A DNA stretch of 64,000 nucleotides from Actinostola sp. cb2023 (Eukaryota > Cnidaria > Anthozoa > Actiniaria > Actinostolidae), in contig JAUJYZ010000021.1 of assembly GCA_033675265.1 (NCBI GenBank), positions 62,001-126,000 on the forward strand, given 5' to 3'. This document shows, in pieces, positions 1-11,900 of this stretch (the first letter of the stretch is position 1; every line of letters begins with the position of its first letter). A program made the position numbers and the translations under genes. The notes under the pieces were generated by a model, which had not been told where the DNA came from, searched no databases, and saw only the letters and a list, made by a program, of their open reading frames with translations.

Positions 1-540
1 GACCATTGCTCCATCTAGTCACTCATATTATATTAAGGTGTGATTTATGTAGTCTATTCTGCAAAGCTTCATTGATATGCTAATACGTAGTGTAATAGTC
101 CTTAGGGAAGTCACGTGAATAAGGTTTGATATACAACAGTCCGCGGGGACAGTGTTCAGTAAAAATCAACCGGCATAGATGCATACATTAAGAAACCGGG
201 GCAAAATAAATACACGAGGAAAGTCCCATTTGGCTTTATTCAGTCGAATATTTATTACAGAGAAGTGGTTGAACACTTACAAAAAGTACAGTTGTTTCCT
301 TCCTTCTTACTCGTTGCTTGTGTTGTGTTTTATTCTCTGGCTTTGGTTATTCAAGGTCAAACTTGTTCATCATCTACACGTCGAGCAAGAAAAAAATTAT
401 CTTAACTTCCTCGTGTAGACGCGGTTTATTTTAGGTGTAGCGACGATCGCGGCGCTTCTAAAGGACAGAACTGTGGTTTTATACTCGTTGCTCGTATACT
501 TGTTTGACTGATCGTAGATATCGATGTGTAATCAGATCTT

Positions 541-703
541 GCTGTCAAGTAGACTTGCTCCAAGTCTCGTTCGTTTTTTCCCAGGCGAAGTTCGCTGCTC
601 TCTCCTCCTTCCACCACAGGAAGCCCAAGCAAACACAGGAAGCCCAAACAGCGTACTTCTGGGGAAAAACGAACGAGACTTGGAGCAAGTCTAGCTGTCA
701 AGC
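541..703. mobile_element. Short foldback element (MITE-like)
   Basis: Arms at about 549-583 and 661-697 are near-perfect inverted repeats, both containing CTTGCTCCAAGTCTCGTTCG in opposite orientation. The loop carries a duplicated AGGAAGCCCAA motif. It has the size and shape of a miniature inverted-repeat element; no coding content. Confidence 0.7.
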
Positions 704-1852
704 TATATCGTTTTAAAATCCAAATGTCCGGCGACCAGATTGCGACGAAAATCTTATTCAATTTTTGAAATATTATTGGGGTTCCTGTGCATTGCCTAGT
801 CAAAATCAAAACTTTTTTTATTTCAAAATACCCCAACGACAAATCGGATAAAAATGAAAACAATCAAACTAAAAGGAAAGGAGATTAGGGGAAAAAGGAA
901 ACACGCTAAAAAAAGAAAGAAAAAAACAGAATAAAAAGATCGACTCCTGTGAGACTTTTTAAAACTCCCCACCCCTCCCGTATTAAAGGAAAGACAAAAA
1001 AGAAAACTCGAAAAAAGAAAACGAAAAAGATAAATATGGGACGTAAAGGGTGAGGATTTCTCCCGGTGCTACATAAAACTAGGTTCTAGCCAAAAGGCCA
1101 ATGAGGGAGGGGATGGCCGGTGGTGGTAAAAAAGGAAATATAAATACATATTTTACCACATTTAATCAATTTCTCGTTTCCTGATTTGTCGAGACGTGGG
1201 ATCGAGTTCAGAGTCCGTACCACGGCTCAGTCGCGTCATCGATTTATTGTAGACTCACATCGCGTAAAAAACATTTTTTCTGTGGTAAAAATAAATCCTC
1301 CAGTTTTCCGTGGTATATATGTCCTCTTATTTACCACGATTTTCGTCATCTTGCCGTCAAAATCTCCCTTGACGTAGCATACATAAATACATAATTATGT
1401 GTTGGCTAGGACCAACTGGTTATGGTACAACACATTGAACACCACAAGTCAAGAAGCATTTCGTATTTCGTATCTTTTCTGATCTTTGACTTATTTTATT
1501 ATACAGTGTAGTTACATAGTAATATCGATGTTTTATCGTTACTAATATATCTAGTTATAATGATTTTCGTGTAAAATGTATTGAATATACAATGTATGGT
1601 CATGTATGTTAACGAATCAAACTGAATTTGTACAATTAAATTCACTACTAAATTAAATGACTAAAATCAGTGCGCGCGCATTTATTACAGGATCTGTACG
1701 ACTTGAGATCCACACTGTCACGCTGTCACGCTGGAAATAGGAAAGAAAACAATCAATAAATACTCGTCGACTACATGATTGGAAATCTATAGTAGCCTCA
1801 GTACTTAGTGGCTCTATGGGGGAGGGTGGATAAAGGAAGAATCACTTCTACC

Positions 1853-1995
1853 CCTCCCCCTAAGTTCTCCCCCTTCCCCTCCCTCCCTTCCCCTCCCTCC
1901 CTTCCCCTCCCTCCCCTTCCCCTCCCTCCCTTCCCCTCCCTCCCTTCTCCTCCCTTCCCCTCCCTCCCTTCTCTCTCTCTATCTCTCTCTCTCTA
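1853..1995. repeat. CT-rich low-complexity tract
   Basis: Imperfect repeats of CCCTCCCTTCC grade into a CT dinucleotide run. The overlapping Pro/Ser-rich reading frame is a product of composition, not a gene. Confidence 0.85.
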
Positions 1996-2149
1996 ACACC
2001 TTCAGCTACCTGGACCAAGAACCAGGATTACTTAGCGAACTGTAGTCCAGAACTAGCCCCACCTTTCTCAATAACTATATACTTTACTGGGCGCGAAAGA
2101 AATATAAAGACTACAAGAAGCGCGCGCGTAATCTAGCTCTCTCTAGCCC

Positions 2150-2388
2150 ATCTCTTCTGCTCTTCTGCTCTTCTGCTCTTCTGCTCTTCTGCTCTTCTGC
2201 TCTTCTGCTCTTCTGCTCTTCTGCTCTTCTGCTCTTCTGCTCTTCTGCTCTTCTGCTCTTCTGCTCTTCTGCTCTTCTGCTCTTCTGCTCTTCTGCTCTT
2301 CTGCTCTTCTGCTCTTCTGCTCTTCTGCTCTTCTGCTCTTCTGCTCTTCTGCTCTTCTGCTCTTCTGCTCTTCTGCTCTTCTGCTCTT
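2150..2388. repeat. 8-bp minisatellite (TCTTCTGC)n
   Basis: About 29 nearly perfect copies of an 8-bp unit. Because 8 is not a multiple of 3, the unit translates on the minus strand as an 8-residue KSRRAEEQ repeat in more than one frame, so the long overlapping frames are artefacts. It lies just beyond the 3' end of the class II PI3K gene. Confidence 0.95.
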
Positions 2389-2488
2389 TGCGCGCGCCTA
2401 GATAAAAGTCGATCCAGTTCTGGACTAAGCGACCTTCTACTAGCACTACTCCATATGCAATACACTGTACATACCTATAGATTGATGT

Positions 2489-5400
2489 TTACTTTCTGAG
2501 ATCCACCAAATCATACCATCGAGTAATGGTAACGCTGAGATCAAGTTTGGCCAAATCGATTAAAACACCGCCCAGGAATTCATTTGCTCCCACTGTGTCG
2601 TGATCCCACACGGTGACCTGTAGCTGACGGCGATCAAGTTCAGCTCGAGAACGATTGTTGTACACCAGAGTTTCATTGTACGTTGGATTTAGAGTCCTGA
2701 TAGAAAGAAATACAAGAGATGAAGTAATGTCCATCTGATAAAATATCCACTGAAATATTTCCTTATTTGTTAGTATTTGCCAACTAAATTCTTCATTTTC
2801 TTTGTTATTATTTTCTTTTCAATGAATTTAGGGTCGTTTTAAAACTACATGTGGCACACCTCTTATTCAGACAAAATGGTGAATTGACCGAAAGGAACAT
2901 CAGTAAATTCAGTGTTTTTACAAGGTGTTCAAGTTTCCATCTACACTTTATTAAAAAATTAATTGTTAGAGTTAATCAATCAAATTGTTATCAAAAGTTA
3001 CATTAATAAGTAATAAAACAACGTACCTCTTTGCAACCTTGGTTTTAATCTTGGTTGCTTTCTCTGGGTCTGGTAATAGGTACAGCTTAACGTAAGGGTC
3101 CGCTAGACCACTGGTACCACGAGGTGACAAGTCTTTAGCATGCATAACCATGGCTCGAAGTGACTCCCGCTCAAAGCGTAAAGACAGCTTTATCTGCCCT
3201 GTGATGGCGCGTTCACACTTTTCTTCGGGTAAGAGCTGAATAGAGAATTTAGACGCTTCCTCTTCATCCAGCAGTAGAGGATGAAGGAAGGTGTAGATGG
3301 CATTACATTCAGCCGTCTCACTTGGCATCATGAGAAGATGACGTAAATAGCCATCAAGCTCTGCTCGCCGTCGTTCCGCGACTGTGCGGATTTGCGATCT
3401 GCCGAGATAAATCCTGGCAGGCAGCCGGGGTAGAATTACTTCTGGAAATAACTCAATCAGCTTGGCGTGAAGCTCTTGGAAGTGACAAAAACGACGGAAA
3501 ACGAAGGTGGGCTTGGTTACGGTAACACGACATATGTTAATCACGTAGATGTAGTACTTCTCTGCGGGAGTGTGGCGTTTTTGAAAGTCCACAACTCTCG
3601 CTGACTCGATGAAACCGTCTGAGTCTATGTCGTACGTCTTGGGCGCGAAGGAAAGGACAGAGTTGGGGTTGGCGGCGTTGGATCGTTTCAGTTGGCTCAC
3701 TTCACGAAGCTGGGCAACGTTATGAATGAAAAAGTTCACTTGAGTAAACCATGACGTGAGGCTTAAATGAATGAGTCGTGTGAATGTAGCCGTCGCATCA
3801 GCCTCGCTTACATTCGGTAAGAGAGAGTCCCGTATGTACTTCAAATCGTAAATGCTACTCAAAGAAGCGATCCCCGAATTCAACATTAGAGACAAAAGAT
3901 TCAGAAACAGGTTGGCATGGCGACGTATCAGGTTGAATGCCTTACAGCAAAGATCGACGAAATCCTGGAATCGACTGCTGGGTTGGTAACCACCATTGAT
4001 GACAAAAGCCATGTCAGGGGTCAGTACAAAGGGAGCCCGGTCACGGCGAAATGTACCAAACATCTGCGCATGACCAAGAATCTTGGCGAAATCAATGTGA
4101 AATAGATGGCCACTTTTTCTGATCATGATGTTATCGTTGTGACGATCGCAGATACCCAACACGTACGTAGCGACACAGTAGCCTGCACACGAGGCTGTGA
4201 AATTGTCGACCGCTGACCGGTACGCCTTTTCATCAGGGTTATGTTTGAGTAACCATCGGGCTATCGGTTCATCTTTGAATGATCCCGTCAGACCAAACTC
4301 GGTGTGGATTTCACGTAGCGTCTACGATAAAAACAAAGACACTTAACTAAAACTGAATACACTGTCTAGAAAAACACACCCCTCTAAGCTGAACACTTTA
4401 GCTACTGCAACTGAACGTATCATTCAATTTTTCTTTCCCACAAACCTGTGCGTCGCCAACGATCTCAATCATGCCAATTCCAGGTCCCAATGCCATACAT
4501 TGGTATGTAATGATCTTCAGGTCCAGGCCCTCACGGAACCAAATCTTGCTCATGATGCCCACAAGCTGCATGGTCAGCGTATCTTGGCGCATGTCATCTC
4601 CCATTTTAAAGATGACATTGGTATTGTCTCCAAAAGGGTCTGAGTTACTGAAGACAAGTCTTAGTGGTGCTGAATTGGAGGTGAAATACCCACATGACCG
4701 TACGTCCATGCCGACTACCTCCATACTGGGCGTTAGTGGTAGACGAAAGATACAGGGCAGGCTACCAGCTAAGGCGGCCAGCTCCTGTAGCAAAATGGAA
4801 ACTTACATGAAAATCTGCAAACTTTTGAATTGAATGTATATCAGTACTTTAATACCTGTTGTAAAATGTTTGTCCTGCTGGAATTAGGGGCGTTCTTTAC
4901 TTTTTGCGCAACTTTGATGAGTTCAGCAACAAGTTCGTCTCCAAACGTGAATTCTTCTCTCTGGGCCTCGCCGCATATACTGAGAATGCCACCGAGTATG
5001 ACCTGAAAGATATGACAATAAATGGTTCATTGGAACGTCTTTCTTGCTAGTCTAAGATATAACAGAAATCATATGTAAAAATTCTCATGAATTTACCGTG
5101 TTTAAATAAAGTTTATTAGTATTAGTATTATTAAAATAGCGAGTAGTGTAATACAGTAGTCTGTTATATGATTAGTCACAGGAAAGCACAACAGAAAACT
5201 ATGGTATAGATCTAAGAACTGAGTATAAAACATGGATTACCAATTACTTCGTTATTCACGCAAAAACTGTCTTCAGTAGATTTCATAGCAATCTCGCTTT
5301 TACCTGGAATCGTTGTCCAAACTGTGGATCGTTGATCTTGTCTTTCAAATACCAAAACAGAGTGTGCATTAGTCTCACGTTGCCAAGGGCACGGCGAATG

Positions 5401-8372
5401 AGAAAGCGCGCCAGCGGTGAATCATGGTAGATTTCATACTTGAGTGCCTGTACGAGCTGTGGTAGATAGTCACATAACTCATCATCGCTGAAGTTCCCCA
5501 TCCATCGCACAGCCATTGCTCGAACTTTACAATCAGGGAAATTTACTTTCAATAGCTCCATGGCGTCAACAGGAAACATCGGGGTCCAGAACTCTAGCAG
5601 TCGATAGATCTCGGGTAAATGTTTGTATTCCCATGATGCAACGCACGATAAGACTAGAGGTAGCGCCCTGGAGACTTGGCGACAGTAGTAACGATGTTGC
5701 CAAAGTGCGGTCTTTTCTTCTGGTTTGAGCTCATTAAACAGATCTTTCTCGAGAATCTCTTCGTACACGCCGTAATCAGCGTCAGGGATGTCCCTCTCCA
5801 CTTCATCGTTTCCAATATCACAATCTGGAAAAATGATCTCAGCCAGGTATCGCTCAAACTCGACTAACATCAAGACGCTTGCTGGATGTAGAAGATTAGA
5901 AGTACAAGCGCCCACAGGGTTGGACTTGGCATCAGGCCAAAGCCCCAAGAGTTGGGTACCCGATGCAAGCACGCCGTTGAAGTTGAAGAGCTGCATGCCA
6001 ACCCATCCAAGAGGGACTCGAGGGGTGTGAGGGGCTGTTCCTTTGGTAATACTTGTAAAACCATAGAGTGTTATACACAGGCGTGTCTCTCTTGGTAGCT
6101 GTCTTACTTGGATCTGAAATTCAACCCACTCATCCCATCGAAGATGATCCAAGAATTTCTTGGTGATTATCGTCAGGGGGGTCATCTCTATAGGACAGAG
6201 AAGCGCACCACCATAGTACACGCATGCATGGACCTCGAAGTGCTCGTAATCCTGTCTCCAGTTAAGAGGTAACCGATGCGCAGAAGCAACACGGATTCTG
6301 AGATTCTCTGTCATTGCAGTGACTTCTACCATGCCAGATAACCCAGGTCTGTTGATTTTACTTGCAGTGAAATCAGTATCAAATGCTTCACAATACATTT
6401 CGACCAACATCAATACTGAATCGTTCAATCTCGTAAGTATGCGGCCAATCGAATCTGAGTCGGGTGCTTTCGGATGGCCGTCGGGTGTGTCTTTCTGTAG
6501 GTACAAGTCATTTAATGCATCAACTGCATTGTGTATTTCACTAGTTTCAATACTTGCCAGCATGGCACAGATGGCTTTGACTGATTGAATGAGACGACTT
6601 GGTTCAAAGCGTGGTGCTACAAGGTTTGTCGTTTCCTGTAATACCTTGGCTAACTCATCACTAAATGCTTCCATGAGTACAGTCAGACCATACTGAGAAA
6701 TGGCAGTGCTGTTTGTTAAGTCAAAAAAGTCTTTATAGTTCCTTGGGATCAGATCATAATTGTCGTCTGCAGCTGAACGTGCAAGCGCTCTTGAGACACG
6801 ATCACTCTCAACCAGGACAAACTGCATCTCTAGTTGTAGCTTAAGACATTGTTGGACACACTCATAGTCAACCAGCTCCCTCTCAGCTTCCAAATATTCT
6901 GATTTTCCACAGACCTTTAAAAGAAAAACACTGCAAATATTGCTGTCTGTAGCATCAGTGATATGGGTATCAGACAGACAACTGATGGCCAGTTCAATGA
7001 CTTCACGTACTGGTCTATGTACATTGATAATAAAACGTATTGTATCTCTTCTACTTTCAGTGTAAATGACAACAGAAATTTCTGTGTCAAGGTCATAAGC
7101 CTCCTCTCCAAAGCTTGGAGGTAAAGCAGGGCTGAGTACAAAGCCACGATTTGATGACTCTTGACATGGAAAACTGCTACGTAAATCAGACAGCACCCTA
7201 CCAAAGACAACAACCTCTAAGTTGCGTTCCTTTGCAACCTCAAAGAGACCTCCACCAGGGATGGACTCTTTAGGTGACTGGGAGAGATAACCAGTTGTGC
7301 TTGATTTGGGCAAAGTCTGTGATGTACCACTTTTGTCACCCACTGAGTAACGATAAGGTGAAGTGTTTCTAGTCGTTAATGATGCACTAGGCAATGTTGT
7401 TGATTTGTGACCAAAAAACTCTCTTTCTTCTGTCTCCAAATCAGGAAGTTTAACTTGAAGAGATTGCTCTTGTACTTGATCAAATGTATGTGAGCTAGAT
7501 GTACAATCAAAATATGACTCTGTCAAAAGTTCTCTGTTTTCATTCAGATTGTCATCATTAGTTGTTGTATTGCTTCTAGTACTTCTTGTTTGAAGATATC
7601 TGTCACTACTGCCATCAGAGTCGGTGCTTCTCATGGAATGAATGGAAAAGTTCCTTTTCAAAGAGATGCCGTCAAAAGGATGAAAAGATCCAGTAGAACT
7701 AATACTATCTGCTCTGGAGCCTAGACTAATGTCTCCTTCGTAGTCATCAGCTGACTTCCATTTCATATCATTAACACACTTAGCATCCTGAGTGCTACTA
7801 TCCAAGTTCACTTGAAGAGGAGGTTGGTCAAAGCTTTCCCTTGAAGCACTAAATAACTCTGCGTTAAAGCGGCCATACTTGTTTATTTTTGCTGGTAAAG
7901 GAGGAGGGGTAAGCGACCTTGTACTTGGGTCATTGTTTAAATTATTGACTCCTGCGGCATTGCAATTCATATTTACAGAGTGAGTAGGAGAGAGATTTTC
8001 TTCAGAATGAGAACCCCTCAGGTTTGTTGCAGCTGTGACGTCTACTGGTTGAAGTTTTTGTGTTAAGTTGTTATGAATAAGACTGTTAAGAAACAATTCT
8101 CCAGGTCTCTCTCTAGCAGAAGGATTACCTGCATTTGCATTCTCTTGTGAATCTGATGCCCTGAATGGATTATAAGACGAATGACTTTGGTTTGTCGTTG
8201 TTGTGCTTGACAAGGCAGTTCCTAGACCATTCATATTTGATTGTTCCAGTTCTAATTCTGCCAAGATTGACAACCAAGACACTGCATTGGAGTCAGAGTT
8301 TCTGGTATTGTCTTCTTCGTCGCAAAAATCCATTAAGTTCTCGTGTTGGAAGCGATTGCCTTCCATTTTCAT
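2489..8372 (-). CDS. PIK3C2: Class II phosphatidylinositol 3-kinase (PIK3C2 type)
   Basis: Lipid kinase of the class that makes PI3P and PI(3,4)P2 on endosomal and clathrin membranes. Five coding exons: 5304-8372, 4856-5002, 4446-4784, 3027-4321, 2489-2696; GT/AG borders and phases agree, giving about 1685 aa, close to human PIK3C2A (about 1686). Order: Ser/Asn-rich N-terminus, Ras-binding domain (about residues 430-540), C2, helical PIK domain ending exon 1, kinase domain across exons 2-4, PX domain and C-terminal C2 in exons 4-5. The PX and second C2 define class II. The kinase has GICDRHNDN and a conserved VIFKMG lysine, but the metal-binding motif reads DFAK instead of the usual DFGK (Ala codon GCC at about 4092). 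The start is the first ATG; an alternative ATG lies two codons later. Its 5' end faces the RRM-GYF gene 548 bp away. Confidence 0.95.
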
Positions 8373-8920
8373 TCAGTTTTACTCAGACAACTTTGCGAAT
8401 CTCAGTGAATTGTTTACAGTCGACACTTGAGTTGAAGTTAATGTTTGTTGCTTTTTACGCAAAGCTTGTTTCCAAAAGCCAACGATTTCTCCAAAGTTCT
8501 TGTAGGATTCTTTACGCTGCTATCCTATGTATAAATCATAGCCTTAAAGTTCTTTCTAAAACCGCTAATCAAAGCATAATTTATCTGCGTAATTTAAGCT
8601 TACATCAAGTTGATGGTTGGATATTTACAAGTTCACAACACAGACAGCTTTTATAGTTGAAAGACCTACGAGTTTCGTCAAATGATCCAGCCATTACACA
8701 CTCGCCGACAAAAGCGACATCATTATCCAACCAAAACCAAAATCTGCTTTGATGAAAGAAATCGGTGGAAAATAACGGGGTAAAACCACCACTAAACAGA
8801 CTAAACACAAGTAATCAGCAGCCAGCAGCACAAATCATCACCTACGCGTTGCATTCCTGTTTTGAAGCCATTGCGCATGATCAGTAAGTGTCCGCGGGCT
8901 CAAGTTAGTGGTTTTCCAAG
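8373..8920. promoter_or_regulatory. Shared divergent upstream region, PIK3C2 / RRM-GYF gene
   Basis: 548 bp separate two start codons pointing away from each other, so both promoters and 5' UTRs must lie here, or further exons must exist. No TATA box or other motif was identified with confidence. The regulatory role is inferred from gene layout only. Confidence 0.4.
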
Positions 8921-11900
8921 ATGGCGACGTTTGGTTGGAGTTATAAAAATAATGTTTCAGGTGTAAAGAGACCAAAGGAATTAAAGAGAAAAGCAGAGGA
9001 ATGGCAGAAAGACAGGGAGGATGTCAAGATACCACTACATTCGCAGACACATTCGTCAGAATCAGTCAATGCTGGGATGAAAAGAAGACGATGTAAGAAC
9101 ACAACACTCAACACTGGGTCAATCTCCAGTGTAATATAATTTATACAGCACAACTGACATCACAATAGTATAAAACAATACTAGCTTTACAATCTATAGA
9201 ACGTATCATCACAATAGAGATAACAAAAGAGCAGCATAAATTATATTACACTGGAGATCAGCCCAACACTGCATGTGAATGTGATTGTACTGTACAGTGT
9301 AGACTGCATAGGCGCGTAGGCACATAGGGTTAGGGCCCGGGGGGGGGGGGGGGGGGTAACTTGACCTATGTTTGGGTATAGGGGTGCCGCTGATGGTTTC
9401 AAACCCTGACCCTGTTTAGGACAAAAATATATAAAATACCTACCCTGTCTAGGACAACACCCTATATTTTAGGACCCTGTTTAGGACAAAGGGCAAAATA
9501 CACTGTCTTCTTTTACACAATTTTAACGCGTTTTATGTTGACTGATGACCTGCTAAAGATTGGCAAGCGTCTCGGATCTCGGATGGCTAAATCCCGGATA
9601 AAACCATATTTAACGACAACAATCGTGCATTACCATACCCTGTTTAGGACAGACTCACATAAAATATATACCCTGTTCAGGACAGAGAGGCCAAAAACCA
9701 TACCCTGTCCAGCGGCACGTCCCTGTATAGCCCATATATGGGAGTACCCCCTGGGGGTTAGGGTTAGGCACATAGGCCACATAGGCCACGTGGGTGCGTA
9801 ACCTCGTAGGTGCGTAGGATTCCTTAGAAAGAGCTTAGACCTGTAGGAACGTGAGTTTCTAGGGGAGTGCTTTCAATCGGCAGGGTATTCTATAGTTATT
9901 CCCGTGATTTATACAAACTGGCTGATTAAAGTCTGAATATTGAAATCATCTATGTTAGCAAATCATACAAGGAATGATCACTATTAACCTTCTTCTTCTT
10001 CTCATCCTACTCCTCATTTTATTTTGCATATTTCAGATCATCCACGTGCAAAGATATTTGTGGGAAATCTTAATAAAGACACAAAACCAGGTAAAAAGAT
10101 ATTTATAATATTTAGTGTTTCTCGATCTTTCTGTTTGTCTGTTGTCCGTCTGTCTGTCTGTTTGTCTGTCTGGTTGTCTGTCTTTCTGGTTGTCTGTCTT
10201 TCTGGTTGTCTGTCTTTCTGTTTGTCTGTCTGGTTGTCTGTCTTTCTGTTTGTCTGTCTGGTTGTTTGTCTGTCTGGTTGTTTGTCTGTCTGGCTGTCTG
10301 TCTGTCTGCCTGATAATCATTTGTCTCAAGATAATTGGTGTGATAAACAATATAGATTATTGGGCATTACTTGTCTCACACAACTCTTTTTACTGTTTTC
10401 TTTCAGTTACATTGGCAGAATATTTCTCTTTCTTTGGTGAGATTGCCTACATGAAGGTACCAAGACCTAAATTTTAATACTGCATACTACACATGGAGAT
10501 CTAGCCTCCTTTGCAGACATCCTTAGAGGGTGGTCAAGTTAGGAACCACCCCCCTAAGGACGTCTGCAAAGGAGGCTATTGAAGATCACGTAACGAGATC
10601 AATAAATATTATAATAGAAACATTGATCTTCTGTTATCAGATCTTCTATGTAGTGAGACATGTATTATTTCAGTGTCGAGAGAGAAACATGTGAAAACAT
10701 TAATGGTATTTATAATGTTATTATAGATGATTAAAGACCGTGAGACAGGAGTGTCAAGAGGATTTGCTTTTATCACATTTGTTGAGGTCGCTGATGGTAT
10801 GATTTATTTCCCCTGACAGTTAATCATTGATCTTATTGACTATACTATTCATTACTGATCTTATTGATCTTATTGACCATACAATTCATTGGTGATTTTA
10901 ATTGTTTTTTTGTTGCTGTTTCACTAGCTGAAAAGTCTGTACGTTGGTGTAGAGGTAACCACCCTGTAAGTATTACAATATATAATGTCATTATGGTCAT
11001 TATGTCATTATGTCGCCTACAGCTCGTGCTCTCCCTACACTTCTTTCGTGCTCTCGTCACTTCCTTCGTGCTGTATTACTGAACGGAGCACGGAAAAAGC
11101 TGTTCTATTTGTTAAATATATAATGTCATTATGGTCATTATAATCTAATAATAATTAATTAAATAAATAATTAATTCATATTACTGTAAATGTAGTTCTG
11201 AAAAGCCCATTGGAATGAGCTAATAAAATGCATTGTATTGTAAAGCATTCCTCATAATTAGCTTTTCTTGTTTGTACCACCAACATGGCCACTGTGTCTT
11301 TGTATTTTATATACACCTATTTCAAATAACGTTGTCGCGTTCAAAGCAACAAGCGTCAAGCCAAGACTGAAGTGAATGCTGGTTTTGTGTTGTCAAATTA
11401 TTCAAATCTTACCTATTTTCTATGGAACGAAGTGTGATATGCAAACAAGCATGTGAAAATGTTCACATTTTGTAGTTAGTCCTTATTAGTCGAGCATTCA
11501 CTTCGGTCTTGGCTTGACGCTTGTTGCTTTGAACGCGACAACGTTATTTGAAATAGGTGTATACAGGTGTATCCAGGGATTGATTGCAAAACAACATTAA
11601 TTTATTGTTGTTGGTTGTTGTACAAACTTGTTTTTCACTTGGTGACAAATAATGTCCATTACTATTCCACTCGTGCGTCATTTTACCATATAAGGGCAAG
11701 AGAACACGCAAAATATGCCAGCGTATTACACAGTAGCTCGCGCGCGCACGAAAAACATAGCAAAAATGGCTCAAAAACTTCAGGAAACACAGAAACAAAA
11801 TCAATTGTGGAATAATAAACCCCTTATTTGATGGTTTGACAGATAATACTTGTGGACATTTTACTCATTGCTCGTATTTTTCCTCGCCCGGCAACTCGTA

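Larger units (their letters stand above)
1..2488. other. Intergenic region with no supported gene
   Basis: No open reading frame here looks like a real exon. The stretch holds a foldback element near 0.55-0.70 kb, A-rich low-complexity DNA around 0.86-1.05 kb, a CT-rich run at about 1853-1995 and an 8-bp minisatellite at about 2150-2388. It lies beyond the 3' end of the PI3K gene, so its proximal part may be that gene's 3' UTR. Confidence 0.6.

Noticed and set aside
426..863. 145-codon minus-strand frame
   Set aside because: Runs through the 541-703 hairpin element and has no domain signature.
2111..2465. Long Lys/Arg/Glu-rich frames on the minus strand
   Set aside because: They are translations of an 8-bp minisatellite and exist in more than one frame.
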